Below are positions 41,470 through 53,550 of a stretch of 64,000 nt of DNA, piece by piece. The position numbers and the translations under genes are program-made. The notes below the pieces were generated by a model. The model had not been told where the DNA came from, made no database searches, and saw nothing but the letters and a program-made list of their open reading frames with translations. Numbering within the stretch: the first letter of the stretch is position 1; the number at the start of each line of letters is the position of its first letter. Source of the stretch: Ascarosepion bandense (Eukaryota; Mollusca; Cephalopoda; Sepiida; Sepiidae); contig JBBBDQ010001273.1 in NCBI GenBank assembly GCA_037127315.1, forward strand, positions 3,728,501 to 3,792,500. The letters run 5' to 3'.

Positions 41470-43125
41470 GACAGTCATGAAACGTCTTAAAAGGAAATGG
41501 CATTAAAATAATATATTGACATTGTAAATATAATGTGGAAGGTTTTTTTATTTGTATTTAGAATAGCTGCTGAAAGAAATGCTTTTAAATAGAAAGCCAT
41601 ACACCTACATCACTTCCGATCTTAAAAGTAATATAAAATTAAATAAAAAAAAAACGGGTAGAATTTAAGTAAATTTAACAGGAAGCAAGACACAGAAAAT
41701 TGGATTGTTTGTGAAGAATCAAAGCTCTGAACGAGATTTTTGCGAGATTTCCAGCATCAGTCGGTTTGCCGGAAGCCGACTTTCTCTGCCGTTTATATTG
41801 CCTGCCAGACGTTCACACGATCAGTTATAAATGTCATTTTAAAACTTTGTATTTCTTGACCAGATGTTCTCTTTAATATTTATGTCTGTAAACAAATGTT
41901 CGTTTTCAACACCGCTTTCCGCTCTTGTCCTTTGTAAATCAGAAAACGGAAAAAATCTTGATCAAATGAGGCAGCTCTTAGCAGGGTATGAAAGCACGCA
42001 CACACACACACAGCTTTATCATTATTAACTTAGTCTGGAAAAAATAACATGAATATAGGGTACACAATGAGGTCTGAATTCGCTGTAGGCATTAATCAGC
42101 TTGTCGAGTACAAAGTCACATGTACCACGTGAATATCGAAACCTAGATTTAAAATTTGTTAGTAATTCTTCAGCTTATTTAAGCAGGATCATCGTTTTTT
42201 TTTTTTTTTTTTTTTTTTGGAAAATAACCAACGTTGGTATGCTAACTGTTGTGGATCTTCGTCGCCAAATTGTTGTGGCGAAACTTCGCTGTAAAATTGT
42301 AGTGACCGGTTTTTGCCGGAAGTAATACATGGAACACAAGAAGGTAGGTTCAAAACAGTATATTAGTATAGCAAGAAACAAGATATTGAAAGGAAGGGCT
42401 AATGATAAGTAATATAAAAATAAGTAAGTCCGAAGGTATTATTACGCTGTTTATTGCCTGACTAGTAGCTGTCGTCAACTGTCGTTAACTTCTGTCAACT
42501 GAATTCGTTAAGTTCTCTCTGGAAGTGACGTAGGCAATTACATATAACAAGAGGAAGAGTCCATTCATCGTAGGAGGGCACCATAACACTAACAACATCA
42601 CTAGGTAAATATTTCTATCTGACACACGCAGGGCAACAAAGATAGAACTTACAAACATTTATTAAATGCTGTTTCATCAATTTCTGTGAGAGATCATACA
42701 CGAGAACATGGACAAATTATACACTGCCATTTTATAATAACCATTTAGTATTTTGTATACATAAAACAGATCGGTGGACTGGCGTCTTCACTGAAGGAAT
42801 AGGAACTTGATTTCGCCACTAGCTCGGCTAAAGCACTTATTATGGACAGATTGCAATAAATCGGTATCTTTTCTGTATTTTATGCTTCAAATAACAGCCC
42901 ATATTCGAGTACTGATTGAATAAATGTAGTGTGAAGTGGATTTACCATTTTGGTTTCGATTAAATCAAATTGTCAGCCGATCACAAAAGTGGACTAAATT
43001 TCTCCGTTAAAGGGGGCAATAAATAGCTTGCTTATTTCAACACCTCTAAAATATAACTGCTGCTTTTTAATCGACTGAGAGATACTTTTCTACCTTCCAC
43101 CAGCATGGCTGATGCTAACCTTCAA
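41470..43125. other. Unclassified stretch
   Basis: Contains a T25 run at 42195-42219. The sequence at 42880-43100 may be the weak upstream part of the LINE A copy that follows. No other feature identified. Confidence 0.45.
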
Positions 43126-43129
43126 AAGA

Positions 43130-43510
43130 TTGACTCGTTACAACTTCTCATGCCAACATTCTCTGCTAACATGTAGTAGAAAGATCATATGGAATGAACT
43201 GTCAGGTCTGTTACTAATAAAAATGGTCCACTATAATGTACTAGATAAATTTTCTCTCCAGAATCTATCTTACATATTTATACATCTATTATTTGTCCAT
43301 ACTTTGAATATTGCTGGGAAATATGGTTCCGTACACTTGCTATATATTTAGGCTTCTTGATAAAACCCAAATAATTTATGCAATATTATTGGTCTTGGGC
43401 TGGCATCTCGGCTGCAGTCACTTTTACATTGCAGTCATGTAGCTTCCCTGTGGCTTTTTTATAAATAATTTTCTTGTAATTGTGTGCTGATGAACTTTAA
43501 AGAACTAGAA
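43130..43510 (+). pseudogene. LINE A reverse transcriptase 3' fragment
   Basis: Frames read 'LSGLLLIKMVHYNVLDKFSL' (about 43199-43258), 'SILHIYTSIICPYFEYCWEI' (the RP-FEYCSHIWSG block) and 'VTFTLQSCSFPVAFL', before decaying near 43510. Colinear with 6756-7060. Confidence 0.8.
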
Positions 43511-43944
43511 AATATGAATGTAAGCGTAGTACTAGATTTGCGGAAAGGCTTCATCATCTTACAGGGCAGATTGAAGGGAAGTGGGTCAGGCTAAAACAAC
43601 GCATAAACAATTCCACACGCTGATAACCACTGCTGCGCCACTCGCATTTTCACAATTTTTTGGTCTGTGTGTTTGGAAACTAGGAAATGTTTTCTAAACA
43701 CGAAACAGTTCGGGATATCAAAATCCGGTCAATGTGCTAGTTTCGTGGAAATCCTTTGTAAGTAAATTGTTTTTAATTCTCTTTTTGACAAAAGATATAA
43801 AACCAGTCAGATATCACTTCAAAGGAAAAACAAACATTTCGAACGAATTCCGGTTTAAACTTAGAAAATCGTTTTTTATAAACTTCCGATTTTCACTACG
43901 ATTTTCAGTGGGGATCACTGATTTTAACAGCTAAATTTAATCAT

Positions 43945-44090
43945 TATGTGGTGCAGTGGATATCGGCTCGAAAAGAGAAATCAGAGAGTCGAGTTCGAAT
44001 TCCAGTAGAATTCGTAGCTTTCATTTACGCGCAAATACCCTAAGGAAAGGGATTAATCTGTCTTTTTTCCTTCGTGAGCATTAAGGCGCA
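43945..44090 (+). mobile_element. SINE1, 5' half
   Basis: Head 'atgtggtgcagtggatatcg', B-box-like 'cgagttcgaattccag' and the central domain up to 'gggattaatctgtc'. Truncated after the central domain. A second copy in the same orientation starts about 200 bases on. Confidence 0.84.
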
Positions 44091-44289
44091 TGTTTGCTCG
44101 TTTTTTTCTTGTGCTCCTGAGACTATAATATAGCAATTACATCTAAAATTAATTTGTATTGGTCGCGGGACAACGATTTTTTTGCAAAGATAAAGCTTTC
44201 ATATACTGATAAATGTACCTTATGTAAACATAAAACACAAAACCACGGTAACACTTAAGCGACAGTAAAATAATACGATACAATACTCT

Positions 44290-44590
44290 TTAAATACGAT
44301 TAAATGCAATGATTATCGTCTCGGAATGAGAAATCAGAGAGCGCAGTTCGAATTCCAGCTAAATTCGTTGCATTCACTTACGCGTAAATATCCTTGGTAA
44401 AGGTAATAATCCGTCTCTTCTTCCTCCAGCTATGGGCTAAATAGCAGTACAGATTTTGTTCTACAGCTTTGGCTGACAACCACTCTACCGCAAAAAGTAA
44501 TAGCAACCTACTGCGGCAAAATCCTCTGCACAGTCTCGAAAGAGACATGATAGCCGAAGCGTATATGACACTTAACTGACTGACAGATGC
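44290..44590 (+). mobile_element. SINE1, near full length
   Basis: 'gcagttcgaattccagctaa', 'gcattcacttacgcgtaaat', 'tatgggctaaatagcagtac', 'ctaccgcaaaaagtaatagc' and terminal 'cacttaactgactga'. An internal deletion removes part of the distal tail near 44530. Confidence 0.87.
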
Positions 44591-45054
44591 TTGCAAAATC
44601 AGAACACTGATACCCATGAAAACTTCACGAATCATAAGAAACTCATCAAATTATTAACTGAATTTAATGATTAAATGATCTTACTAGTTTTACAACCATA
44701 GAATACTAGTAGAAATTCCACTTTTTCATTGTTAAATATTTGAGCATGACAATTTTAACACAATATTAGTATAACAATCATAAGTTTTAATGCAGGACGT
44801 TATTAATGAAGTAAGAGGGTACAAATGAAACAATTTGAAAGTAATCATTTTTTGTATTTTGCTAAAGCAGACTTTAAACGCACGAGAGCGTTACCTCTAC
44901 TTTTATCTCTCTATAGCTTTCTTTTTCTCACTGAAACCAAACAGTGATTATATTTTTTTTCAGTCATTCCGCACATAAAAACGGAAGGCTCCATTGTATT
45001 TTTGAAATTAGCAGGGCGAAACGTATAACAATAAGAAACAGAATTTTCTTGTTT

Positions 45055-45345
45055 AACAATTTCACCTTCATGCAAGGCAACAAAGCCAGTAAGACGCAAG
45101 AGAGACTGAGTGTGAAAAAAATATGAGAAAAAGGAAAAAGGTATCAAGGAGAGAATACAAAAATTAAGGAAAGAAAAGAAAACAATTGACCTCGCATATG
45201 AATCTTTGAAGATCAAAGTTGACTGAAAAGGAAAAAGTCGGAAGAGAGTTCCACAATCAAGAAGTGCAAGAGAAGAGACTGTTAGCAAACTGAAAGCTTT
45301 GTCAATCGCTAGCCACTAGTTTTTTTCCCTTCATCTTTCTAGCAG
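45055..45345 (-). pseudogene. LINE A 3' end fragment
   Basis: Minus strand encodes 'ALLDCGTLFRLFPFQSTLIF' (the 'RLWNSLP..CFP' and 'LQKFK' blocks in decayed form) and continues into the 3' region 'ctggctttgttgccttgcat', equivalent to 5130 and 62330. Confidence 0.7.
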
Positions 45346-45355
45346 CTTTAGAATT

Positions 45356-45790
45356 TTACTTCGGAAAAACGACACATTTTTTGAGATTAATCACAAGTCG
45401 ATTCATTTTTTTGGCATCTTCATAATAATGAAAGGGTTGCTCAGCCAGTCTATTATTTTTGAAGCGTCTAAACAATTCTCTGCAGTTTGTTTCCGACAGA
45501 GCATGGTGGCCATAAGTCTCAACAAGAATTCTGTGTGCTTCAGCTGCAGATTTCTTTTGAATCAAGTAGTGTAGTAAAATTTCCAACAAATAAACTTTCT
45601 TTGGCACGAAATTCGACATGTTTAAAGCTTTGAAAAATAAATTTGTTGATACTTCGGCGAAATGACATACATTGAATTTCAAGCTTGCTTATAGTACTTC
45701 CTCACGGATGCGTTACGACCTGAAACTACACTCACGTAGTTTTGGGAACGCCATCTGTCGGAAAACAGCGAGGACTTATTCAAGGTTCTA
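45356..45790 (-). pseudogene. Mariner transposase N-terminus with 5' end
   Basis: A minus-strand frame from about 45622 begins 'MSNFVPKKVYLLEILLHYLI' and continues 'KKSAAEAHRILVETYG', 'ETNCRELFRRFKNNRLAEQP': the first helix-turn-helix of a mariner transposase, about 75 residues. It breaks down near 45400 before the second HTH and catalytic domain. The upstream region (45623-45790) would be the 5' UTR and end, with 'gaggacttattcaagg' at 45770-45785 matching the edge of the mariner at 30360. Confidence 0.84.
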
Positions 45791-45904
45791 ACAATATGAC
45801 GTAGATACCCTGAGAAATTACGTTTGTCAACCGTTAGCCTACACTGAAAATAAACATCTTGATTATAAAAGTATTTTTCCTTGTAAATTGTGTTGTTCAT
45901 TTTA

Positions 45905-46995
45905 GTTGTTATCGTTTTTGGAGATCTTCAATTCAGGTTCTTTGTTTTTCTTATTTCGTAAAGCTCTTTGAGTTGACATAGAATTCTTATTTATTGTATG
46001 GAATTTATTTACACTAAGCCATTTTAATCAATGGCCAGAGGAAAACGGTTCAATAGAGCAAATCGTATAGATATTTCTGGAGTTGACATGACAACCACAG
46101 GGGAGTTTAGATCTGATGAGGACATTTAAGAACATGACTCCAGTTCTTATGTTTTGATTTTGCGAAGCCCTACCAAAATATGGATTTCATGGCCTTCTGT
46201 GATTGATTCAGGTTGACGCACATATCAGCTTTAAGCATATGGCACACAGTAATACTGACATATCTTCTAAGGAAATTTATTGCTCAGTCATATCAGGTCA
46301 ATATTTTTATTCCTTCGGTGAAAGGATTGAACTATCAGGTAAGGTCAAGTGTCAAGACTGGGAAACAATATATACTGTATATATTGTGCCTGTATCCCAT
46401 TTCATGCTTAACGTGTAATTTTGATGAAATGATTTTTATCATCATTATTATGAGAGAGCAGCCTGCCAACAAAGTCATGATAGGCAGATATTCGAAGCCC
46501 AAAATAACCATCATAATACCCAGTCTGACAAAGGTAAATCAGGTACCTGTATCACAGTCACCTGTGCTGTATGGCTGGCGGTTTTGATAAACTCAGCGCA
46601 CTTGTAGGCGGGGTCCAGCTATATTTACATTTGAAGTCAGGTAACCCAATCCGCTCATACAATATCGGAATGAAGATGTTCATCAGCATCATTTTGTGAC
46701 TCCCAAGTCGTCTTTGTTGCCTTATCATTCAAAATTAAAAAGCAAAATACTCTCGACACCAGTTTATGATGCACCCCAAATGCTCCCGCTCATGAACAGA
46801 ACTGAACAATGCTTCATCTCCTAGGTGACCGGCTTAACTGGTTGAGGTCAGGTACATCTCAAGCAAAATATTTGTTGTCAATTATGATCATGATCAGGAG
46901 TCCTGTAGTTTCTGAACGTCTAAGAAGAACAATATGTTCTACAGCTGTGGCAGGCGTGATGCCTCTTGGGCAAGACTGATTTGAATACAGAATTT
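45905..46995. other. Unclassified stretch
   Basis: Intermediate GC with frames up to 124 codons (46213-46584) that match no family I recognise. No repeat partner seen in the window. It could be a piece of an unrecognised repeat or unique sequence. Confidence 0.4.
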
Positions 46996-46999
46996 TTCT

Positions 47000-47195
47000 T
47001 CTATTAGAATAGTGGCCAACCAGACTATAGCTCCCAGTTTTTACTGCCATTTATTCCTAGCGGTCGAGAGCGGAAAATAGATGAATTCATACCTTTCATA
47101 AGCGATTTGTGCATGAGTAGATGTAATGAATCCAACTAAAATTCGAACTCGGCTTTCCGGTTTCTCATTCCGAGCAACTATCTATTATATGGTTT
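47000..47195 (-). mobile_element. SINE1, head and body
   Basis: Minus strand 'gctcggaatgagaaaccgg', 'gagttcgaattttagttgga', a diverged central domain and 'gtctggttggccac'. The distal tail is missing. Confidence 0.78.
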
Positions 47196-47439
47196 GGTTT
47201 GGTTTGCCTTACTACATATTAACCAAACATTCACCAAATATAACAGTCGTGCCTATTACGATAAGCTACAACCGACAGCATAACCTTTGACTCGAAGATT
47301 AGAGGTTTTGAAGAGTATTGAACACTCTCTTAATTGCTGTTGTTCTCAAGTCCACTTTGATCCTGGGTAGTAGTACCTGTTAGGGTCCCAGTTATGGGCA
47401 CGTAGTGAAACCTCAAACAAAATCAAAACACGTAAGGAC

Positions 47440-48060
47440 GTAAGAAGTGCGAGCTATTTATTATTATATAGTATAGATAATGTTTGAACCTTGACTCGAT
47501 GAAGTTAAGATCATTGTGATCGGAGAAGCATCCTCATGGGAGTCTGTTTTATAAAGCAGCAGTTGTCAGTAAAAGTTGCATGAGAGGAACTTTTGGCTTA
47601 CCAAAAAAACACAAAGGCAATAATGATGAACCGATAATGTGTACATGGTATGACGGGTCTGAAATGGTAGAACGAATGAATTTGCCATAGAAATAGCGAG
47701 ACTTTTCATCAGTGAGACAAGGGTTGTAGAGTTGGAAATAAATTCATCAACTATAAGGCCGTGTGAACGCCTTTGAAGTGTTAGGACCGGAAAGGGAGAA
47801 CTTGACAGTCTATATTGGTGATTTTCTAAATGTACCTCAGAAGTGACACAATGCTAAAAAACTTCGGTTCCCAAGGAAGGATTAAACTGATTACTCAGTC
47901 GTATTTTTCTACCGAGACAAGCTTGTTAGACATTACACCACATAGAGATAGCCCAGCACTAGCGTGTATGGCAACAATATTTAGCTTTTGGTCTGAAATG
48001 ACCCTTGTAAATATATCGATTATGGCAGGCGTCAGGTAGTTTTTGGAGTGATACGTAGAT
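47440..48060 (-). pseudogene. LINE B reverse transcriptase 3' fragment
   Basis: Minus-strand fragments in order: 'SKNYLTPAIIDIFTRVISDQ' (about 47975-48035), 'SRYFYGKFIRSTISDPSYHV' (about 47650-47710) and 'NRLP-GCFSDHNDLNFIESR' (about 47500-47560), the closing block of the family. Similarity to 58085-58345 confirms the family. Several frameshifts. Confidence 0.72.
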
Positions 48061-48071
48061 ATGAACATTTC

Positions 48072-48087
48072 CCAGTGTATATATATA

Positions 48088-48145
<58 letters not shown>
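48072..48145. repeat. (TA)n microsatellite
   Basis: TA run broken once near 48090, between LINE B and PLE-3. Confidence 0.95.
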
Positions 48146-48147
<2 letters not shown>

Positions 48148-48164
48148 GAGGAAGTCAAATAATA

Positions 48165-49880
48165 TGTAGTGTAAAAAACGTCATGTTTCGGAACATAATA
48201 GTTTTTCTTCGGGTGATATTTTGAAATAAATGATGAAAATGATTTATTTTAGAAAATATAAAATGTGTTCATGGTTATTTTGAAAATTAAGGAGGGCGGT
48301 TGGAGGAAGTTAAACAGTATGATTGTGAGTGGGTCTGTATTACTCAATCAAATATGAAAATTAGGTTGAACTATACAGTAAAACATTAAGGTCGTCTGAA
48401 GGAAATTGTTGTATTATGTCATGATAAAATGACACATTTCATTTTTCTGGGAAAGATACATATTAGGAACACATAATTATTCAAATGTGCAGACAGTGGT
48501 TTTGGCCAGCAGATCAGATTTTAGGTGTTTATAGTAATTAAAATTTTATACTATTGCATTTGTTAAAAGGACTAAGTATGTTTAGTTAAAATTTAAATTA
48601 AGCAATTATGGTATACTAATGTATATTTTAGATGTGAAAAACAAATAAGTATTGTGTGGGCAATTAATTTATAATAAAATAATTGTTATATAATATCAGA
48701 GCATAAATTATAAATAAACCTTATAATTAATTAAAGTTTAAAGTGAAATATTTACGGTGTGTACATAATACTATCAATTCATTTCAATGTTTTAGTAGTA
48801 CATTATTTTTAGGAAACTATAATATACAGATTTTCATTAAGACAAAGAGGTTAAATGTCATAGAATGATTTACAGATTCCTTCTTTTTTCAGAATTTTCT
48901 ATTTTATTTTAGGGCTTTTATTTGTTTCTTTTTAACTGTCAAAAATACGCAGAAAGTCATGTTTGATTTCAGTACGCGTTATTCTTGAAGGAAGTTAAAT
49001 GCATATGCCATCTCTGTTTAAAAGTAATCTTAGTAGAATCAATGTAAAAATTTTTTAATAGTTTGGTTTTCATTAAATGATATAGTACATTGGTAAACTA
49101 AAATTTGTAAGACACCTATTTTTCAGGGGGCATTTGTTATGATTTCGACTATTTCATAAATTTGTTTTATTATTTTTTTCAGTGGTGAAATAATTATTGT
49201 TATTTTGGTTTACATGCAGATTTAAGATCTTATTTTTATTATTTTTAATAACTTTTCTAGATTATTTGTACCACTATAAACTAATTTAAGGGTGTTTTTA
49301 TAAAGAAATTACTTTTATTACTTTTATTTAATTTATTAAGAAATTACATCTTCTATGTTTACTAGGGAAATATTTCTTTATTAAATTCGGAAACTTCTGC
49401 CCTAATTTAGTGCTACCCGTTTGGTTAAATGGGGATGTGTATCAAAAGATTTTTCTATTTCTATTTTTTTTCCTGTTGTTGATATGGGTATATGGTTTTA
49501 TTTTTTTCATGTCATGGTTTTATGACCACTATTCTTGAGGTCATGGTTATAAAATCGCTATGCTTATAAAATACGTATTTACTTGATAAGTTTTTATTAA
49601 TTTTATATTCTATGAAGTAGGGTAAATATCTTATTATACTTGGGGTGATTAATCTTACAATGTATGTTAAATAGACATGCATTAGATTTCGTGTATGGTT
49701 GGTAAGTATTATTTATTAAGTCCAGAGTTACGTCAAGGAAATTTAGTATTTTGAAATTAAAGCTGATTATTACATTTAGGTTTAGACTTTTAAATTATAT
49801 GTGGATTAATTTTCTAATCTTATATTTAAAATGTGTGGAATTTTTACTACCATAAGGCCATCATCTTTATATATAACTCT
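48165..49880 (-). mobile_element. Penelope-like element PLE-3
   Basis: Minus-strand PLE starting within the RT. Motif C 'YKDDG' lies at 49857-49871 (revcomp), followed by 'LMVVKIPHI', then 'FLDVTLDL' at 49717-49740, 'YQPYTKSNACLFNI' and 'YFIEYKINKNLSSK' (PLE RT C-terminal blocks). The Cys linker reads 'CPLKNRCLT' at 49105-49131, then a decayed GIY-YIG region, and an end near 48165 with 'gttccgaaacatgacg' in a hammerhead-like context. Sequence differs from PLE-1 and PLE-2, so it represents another lineage. Full of stops, and very AT-rich. Confidence 0.82.
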
Positions 49881-50068
49881 ATGTCATGTGTGCTAAGGAG
49901 AGGTGAGGAGAGATAATGCAAATAAATCAACGAGGTCGGAAAACCACGCAGAGTCTAATGAACCGATTGCAATGTCAACTTCGTCACCTATTAAAAATAA
50001 GAGTATCTATGAAAATAAATGTTCAAATTGGTCACCAAACAAATAGATTAAGCACACATACACATACA

Positions 50069-50133
<65 letters not shown>

Positions 50134-50590
50134 TTAATGTATTTGTTTCAACATTTTTAATAGACACTCGTATTTGAGTAGATATTCTGTTTTTAATTAA
50201 ACAGTATATTTATATATCTATAACTCTACGGGCTTGAATATTTTCTTGAAAAATTTTGTCATGAAAATGTGAGTTACTCAAATATGAGTATCAATTAAAA
50301 TTGATGTTCAAACAAAGAAATTAAATATGTAGGTTGTTAATTCGTTTTGAAAATCACCGGAAATTTCGGAAACATTGTTTATATTTGTTTACAGAACGAT
50401 ACACTTTCGTATCAGAGATAAATATTCACGAGAAATCAAAAATTTGTATTCATAAGACTTAATTTGGCTTCGGTTAAACCTTAAAATTATTCGTGGTCGA
50501 GTGGTTTAAGAAGAATCAGATCAATTGATGGTTCGAATCCTACCGAATGACATATTTCTATAACAAAAGTTCTAAAAATCTTCAACCGGT

Positions 50591-50600
<10 letters not shown>
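49881..50600. other. Unclassified interval with microsatellite and dispersed repeat
   Basis: (TA)n-(TG)n at 50074-50132. 50150-50230 ('tagacactcgtatttgagta', 'aattaaacagtatatttata') matches 32810-32930. Near 50480-50545, 'gtggtcgagtggtttaagaa' and 'ggttcgaatcctaccg' make a tRNA-Ser/Leu-like A/B box pair, probably a SINE or tRNA pseudogene head. Confidence 0.5.
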
Positions 50601-50626
<26 letters not shown>

Positions 50627-51199
50627 CCTAGCTTTCTCAGAGTTGGCAGTGTAAAAATAATAAAAATGGGATAAAAATGGTTTATAATTGTCCATACATG
50701 AGCTTTTATTTTTTCTAACATCTAGTTTAGAGAAGAATAATGAGGAAAGAAGTTACTTGTTCTCTGTTTTATAGCAAAAGCATGAGGCTGAAGGGAGTTC
50801 TTTTCTTCTCGTTTACTTTTTAGGATACGGCAGTAGGATATCATTTGATTATCCTTCTTACAATAGGTACAGGAAATTTTTGATTCTGTCGGAACAAAAC
50901 TTTTAGGTGTATCTCTTATTTTTTGTGCATATCACTACTATGAAATACATTATGAGAGAGAGGGTTGGACAGTGTTTGCGTATTTGTGTGAAAACCTGAC
51001 TGGTTTTCGTTTATATTAATTTTTTGAAAACTTGTGAGTTAAACTGTAGGTATCTGCTATTACTGCGGCCTCGTTAAACGTTTCTACGTTTTTATCTTCG
51101 ACATGTATTTGTTTACGAAATAACTTTAAATATAGTTACTGTTTTTCGCGAATTACTTATATTGAGCTTATTTTTTTCTTTTGTTTTTGCGAAGTTATC

Positions 51200-51365
51200 A
51201 AGTTCGACGAGCCCTTAATTTTTGGTATTTATTTATGTATTTAGTTTATTTTATCCAGTTGGACGAGCTCCTAATTTTTGTTGTTTATATTTTTATATAT
51301 TATAGAAATCGACGAGCTCTTAATTTTTTTTAAAGATATTGTAGAGTCGGACGAGTCTCCAATTT
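51200..51365 (+). repeat. Short tandem repeat of 'cgacgagctcttaattttt'
   Basis: Four copies of 'tcgacgagc(c/t)cttaattttt' or close variants start near 51204, 51262, 51309 and 51349, spaced about 40-58 bases with T/A-rich spacers. Non-coding. Confidence 0.8.
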
Positions 51366-51366
51366 A

Positions 51367-51368
<2 letters not shown>

Positions 51369-51419
<51 letters not shown>
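51369..51419. repeat. (TA)n microsatellite at hammerhead SINE end
   Basis: About 25 TA units immediately 3' (minus strand) of the ribozyme at 51430. Confidence 0.95.
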
Positions 51420-51423
<4 letters not shown>

Positions 51424-51695
51424 AGTCATCCGCAAACAGATCTGTTTCGCTATATCACAGCTCATCAGTTTTTAACCCAGGACTGAAATCCGACCGATTG
51501 GCGTCAGTCGGCGATTCTACCTCTGAGTTAGGGGCGCTCGGTAAAAGGAGGCAGACTTTTAGCGTATGATGTATCATACGCCAATAGCCAGAGTGCTCTA
51601 ATTCATTACTGAATGAGCGATGCGTAGATGCTAGAGTAGCTACTGTTTTTTCAAAGTCTACCATTCTTCCAGAGTGCTCAATTAAGGTGTGGTAG
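51424..51695 (-). mobile_element. Hammerhead SINE with ribozyme stem I deleted
   Basis: Minus strand: body 'tgagcactctggaagaatgg', 'ctactctagcatctacgca', tRNA-like module with A box 'taactcagagg' (about 51520-51530) and B box 'ggatttcagtcct', then ribozyme at 51430-51467 with CTGATGA, stem II GCTG/TAGC and GAAA intact, stem III ACAGATCTGT, and GTT in place of GTC at the cleavage triplet. About 20 bases before CTGATGA are missing, removing stem I. Confidence 0.84.
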
Positions 51696-51699
51696 TATA

Positions 51700-51737
<38 letters not shown>
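51700..51737. repeat. (ACT)n microsatellite
   Basis: About 12 ACT/CTA units. Source of the poly-Ser frame on the minus strand. Confidence 0.95.
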
Positions 51738-51961
51738 TCGTTCGACCGCAAACTGTTTAATAACACTCAATAATTGTCATCTTTGATAATGGCTGATGTA
51801 AGCCGAAAGCTGAGAAAGGATTAAATAAAAAACATATATCAATATTGTTATTTTTTTCTTCTTTCAATGATAATGCTATTAAGCTCATCAGACGATATGA
51901 ACAGAATTACCTAAAATAAATCGACAAAACTTATCTATATTATTTAATGAACATGCATCAA

Positions 51962-51966
<5 letters not shown>

Positions 51967-52032
<66 letters not shown>
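51967..52032. repeat. (TC)n-(TA)n microsatellite
   Basis: About 30 bases of TC then about 34 of TA. Confidence 0.95.
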
Positions 52033-52034
<2 letters not shown>

Positions 52035-52036
52035 TG

Positions 52037-52153
52037 TTTAATTAAAAATAGAGTATCTTTTCAAATATGAAATCTATTAAAAATACTGTTCAACCAAATA
52101 AATTAAATATGCCGGTTGTTATTTTCATTTTCTATATGTCCCGAACATTTCGT

Positions 52154-52231
<78 letters not shown>

Positions 52232-52362
52232 ATTTTTCTTCAGAACATTACTAGTCTTCACTTTTCACAGCTTCCTTTATTTTGTTGTATACTTGGTTGC
52301 ATAGAGTATCTTTTCAAATATGAAATTTATTAAAAATACTGCTCAACCAAATAAATTTCTTC
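52037..52362 (+). repeat. 60-base direct repeats flanking (TA)n-(TG)n
   Basis: 52045-52100 and 52306-52362 share 'agagtatcttttcaaatatg', 'aaat-tattaaaaatactg' and 'tcaaccaaataaat'. Between them is a (TA)n-(TG)n tract (52157-52229). Confidence 0.85.
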
Positions 52363-52611
52363 TGCCATACAAATTGTTAAGTAGGTTAGGAAATAAGGAA
52401 ACTGGACACAGATTAGACTGTTTTGTATAATTACACCCAACATCACTTGTTGCTACAAAACCAAATCATTAACCTAAAAAAATAATGTTCTTAAATAGCC
52501 CCATCAGATCAAGACTTTCATTTGGATGTCATATACGGCGGCAAACCTGTTCAGAAATATCGAAACTGTCAACAATACGAAAGCTTATTCTCAGCGTGTA
52601 CATCTCATATT

Positions 52612-53550
52612 TTTCGCCCGTCAGAACAGAATCACAAACATAGACCACAAACCAAGTAACGTAAATTACATCACCTGAGCCCATTCAACAGTAGTAACAA
52701 CTAAAATGAATAGCACACGCGACTCGAAGAGAAAATAATGACATACACCCTTGTGCAAATTAATTGAAACAACTGCATTAGTTTTCTTCTTTTCACATAT
52801 GGCCAGTTTTAGAGCGATTGGAATGACGGTGTAATCGATTTCTATTTTTTCCTCATTTCATTTGCAGTGGTGGGCAGTAATATGAATCTGTTATCGGTGT
52901 ATATGCTGAAATTTGTTTGACCTTGAAAAATATTGTGAAATCCTTGAATGCATCATATTTTTATCACGCCCAGACACTATTGTCTCGGCTGTCGATTAGT
53001 TGTTCTACGGCCATTGTTCGCGATGGACGTTACTCCAAGGGATCGTGCGAAAATTTTAACGCTGTACGAACACATTGACAAGCTTTACGGAGAGATCACG
53101 GATATTGTTGGTTCAACTTTCAGTCGTGTCATCAAAGCAAAGAAACAAAATAGATTCCTCAGACCAAAACGCAAAAGAGAATATGGTAAGGAAGAGAACA
53201 ACGCCAAGAAACGACGTATACGTGATCAGGGAAAGTGTGAAAAATCCTAGACAGATTATTCATTTTGTTTCAATGAATTGGCACAAGAGCGTAAGCAAGA
53301 TGCTGACATTCCAAACTAACCCAAACAGAAGATAAGGAAGGAAATACACATCAACACTAAAATCGCTTTCAGCAAATGAAGCATTTATGTCCAGACAAAG
53401 ACATTGCTTTTTCGATTCTTGTAAATTGGCGCTACAGAATCAGAAACAAAAAAAACTGTACCAGAAATCACATCATTTGAGGACCTTTAATAGCGACAAT
53501 AGCTAAAATAGATATCACATGTACCTCGAAAAGAAAATAATTATATAATC
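52612..53550 (+). repeat. Direct repeats flanking the Tc1 fragment
   Basis: 52612-52740 and 53425-53550 share 'acagaatca-aaaca', 'aaatcacatca(t)' or 'aattacatcacc', 'ctaaaat-gatat' and 'ctcgaa-agaaaataat'. They bracket the Tc1 remnant in the same orientation, suggesting either a duplicated host repeat or long terminal sequences. Confidence 0.5.
52742..53340 (+). pseudogene. Tc1-like transposon 5' end and transposase N-terminus
   Basis: Begins with a Tc1-type terminus 'acacccttgtgcaaattaat' and 'tgaaacaactg'. The frame from 53023 reads 'MDVTPRDRAKILTLYEHIDK' then 'YGEITDIVGSTFSRVIK', a paired-like helix-turn-helix. A frameshift near 53150-53200 moves to 'DSSDQNAKE' and 'TTPRNDVYVIRESVKNPRQ', the linker to the second HTH. 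The DDE catalytic domain is missing, as is a 3' terminus. Confidence 0.86.

Noticed and set aside
46213..46587. 124-codon plus-strand frame as a host gene
   Set aside because: No recognisable domain, overlapping frames of similar length and no splice or promoter support; left as unclassified.
50480..50545. tRNA-Ser or tRNA-Leu gene
   Set aside because: A- and B-box-like sequences and a long variable region can be imagined, but the acceptor stem does not pair; kept only as a note in the interval entry.
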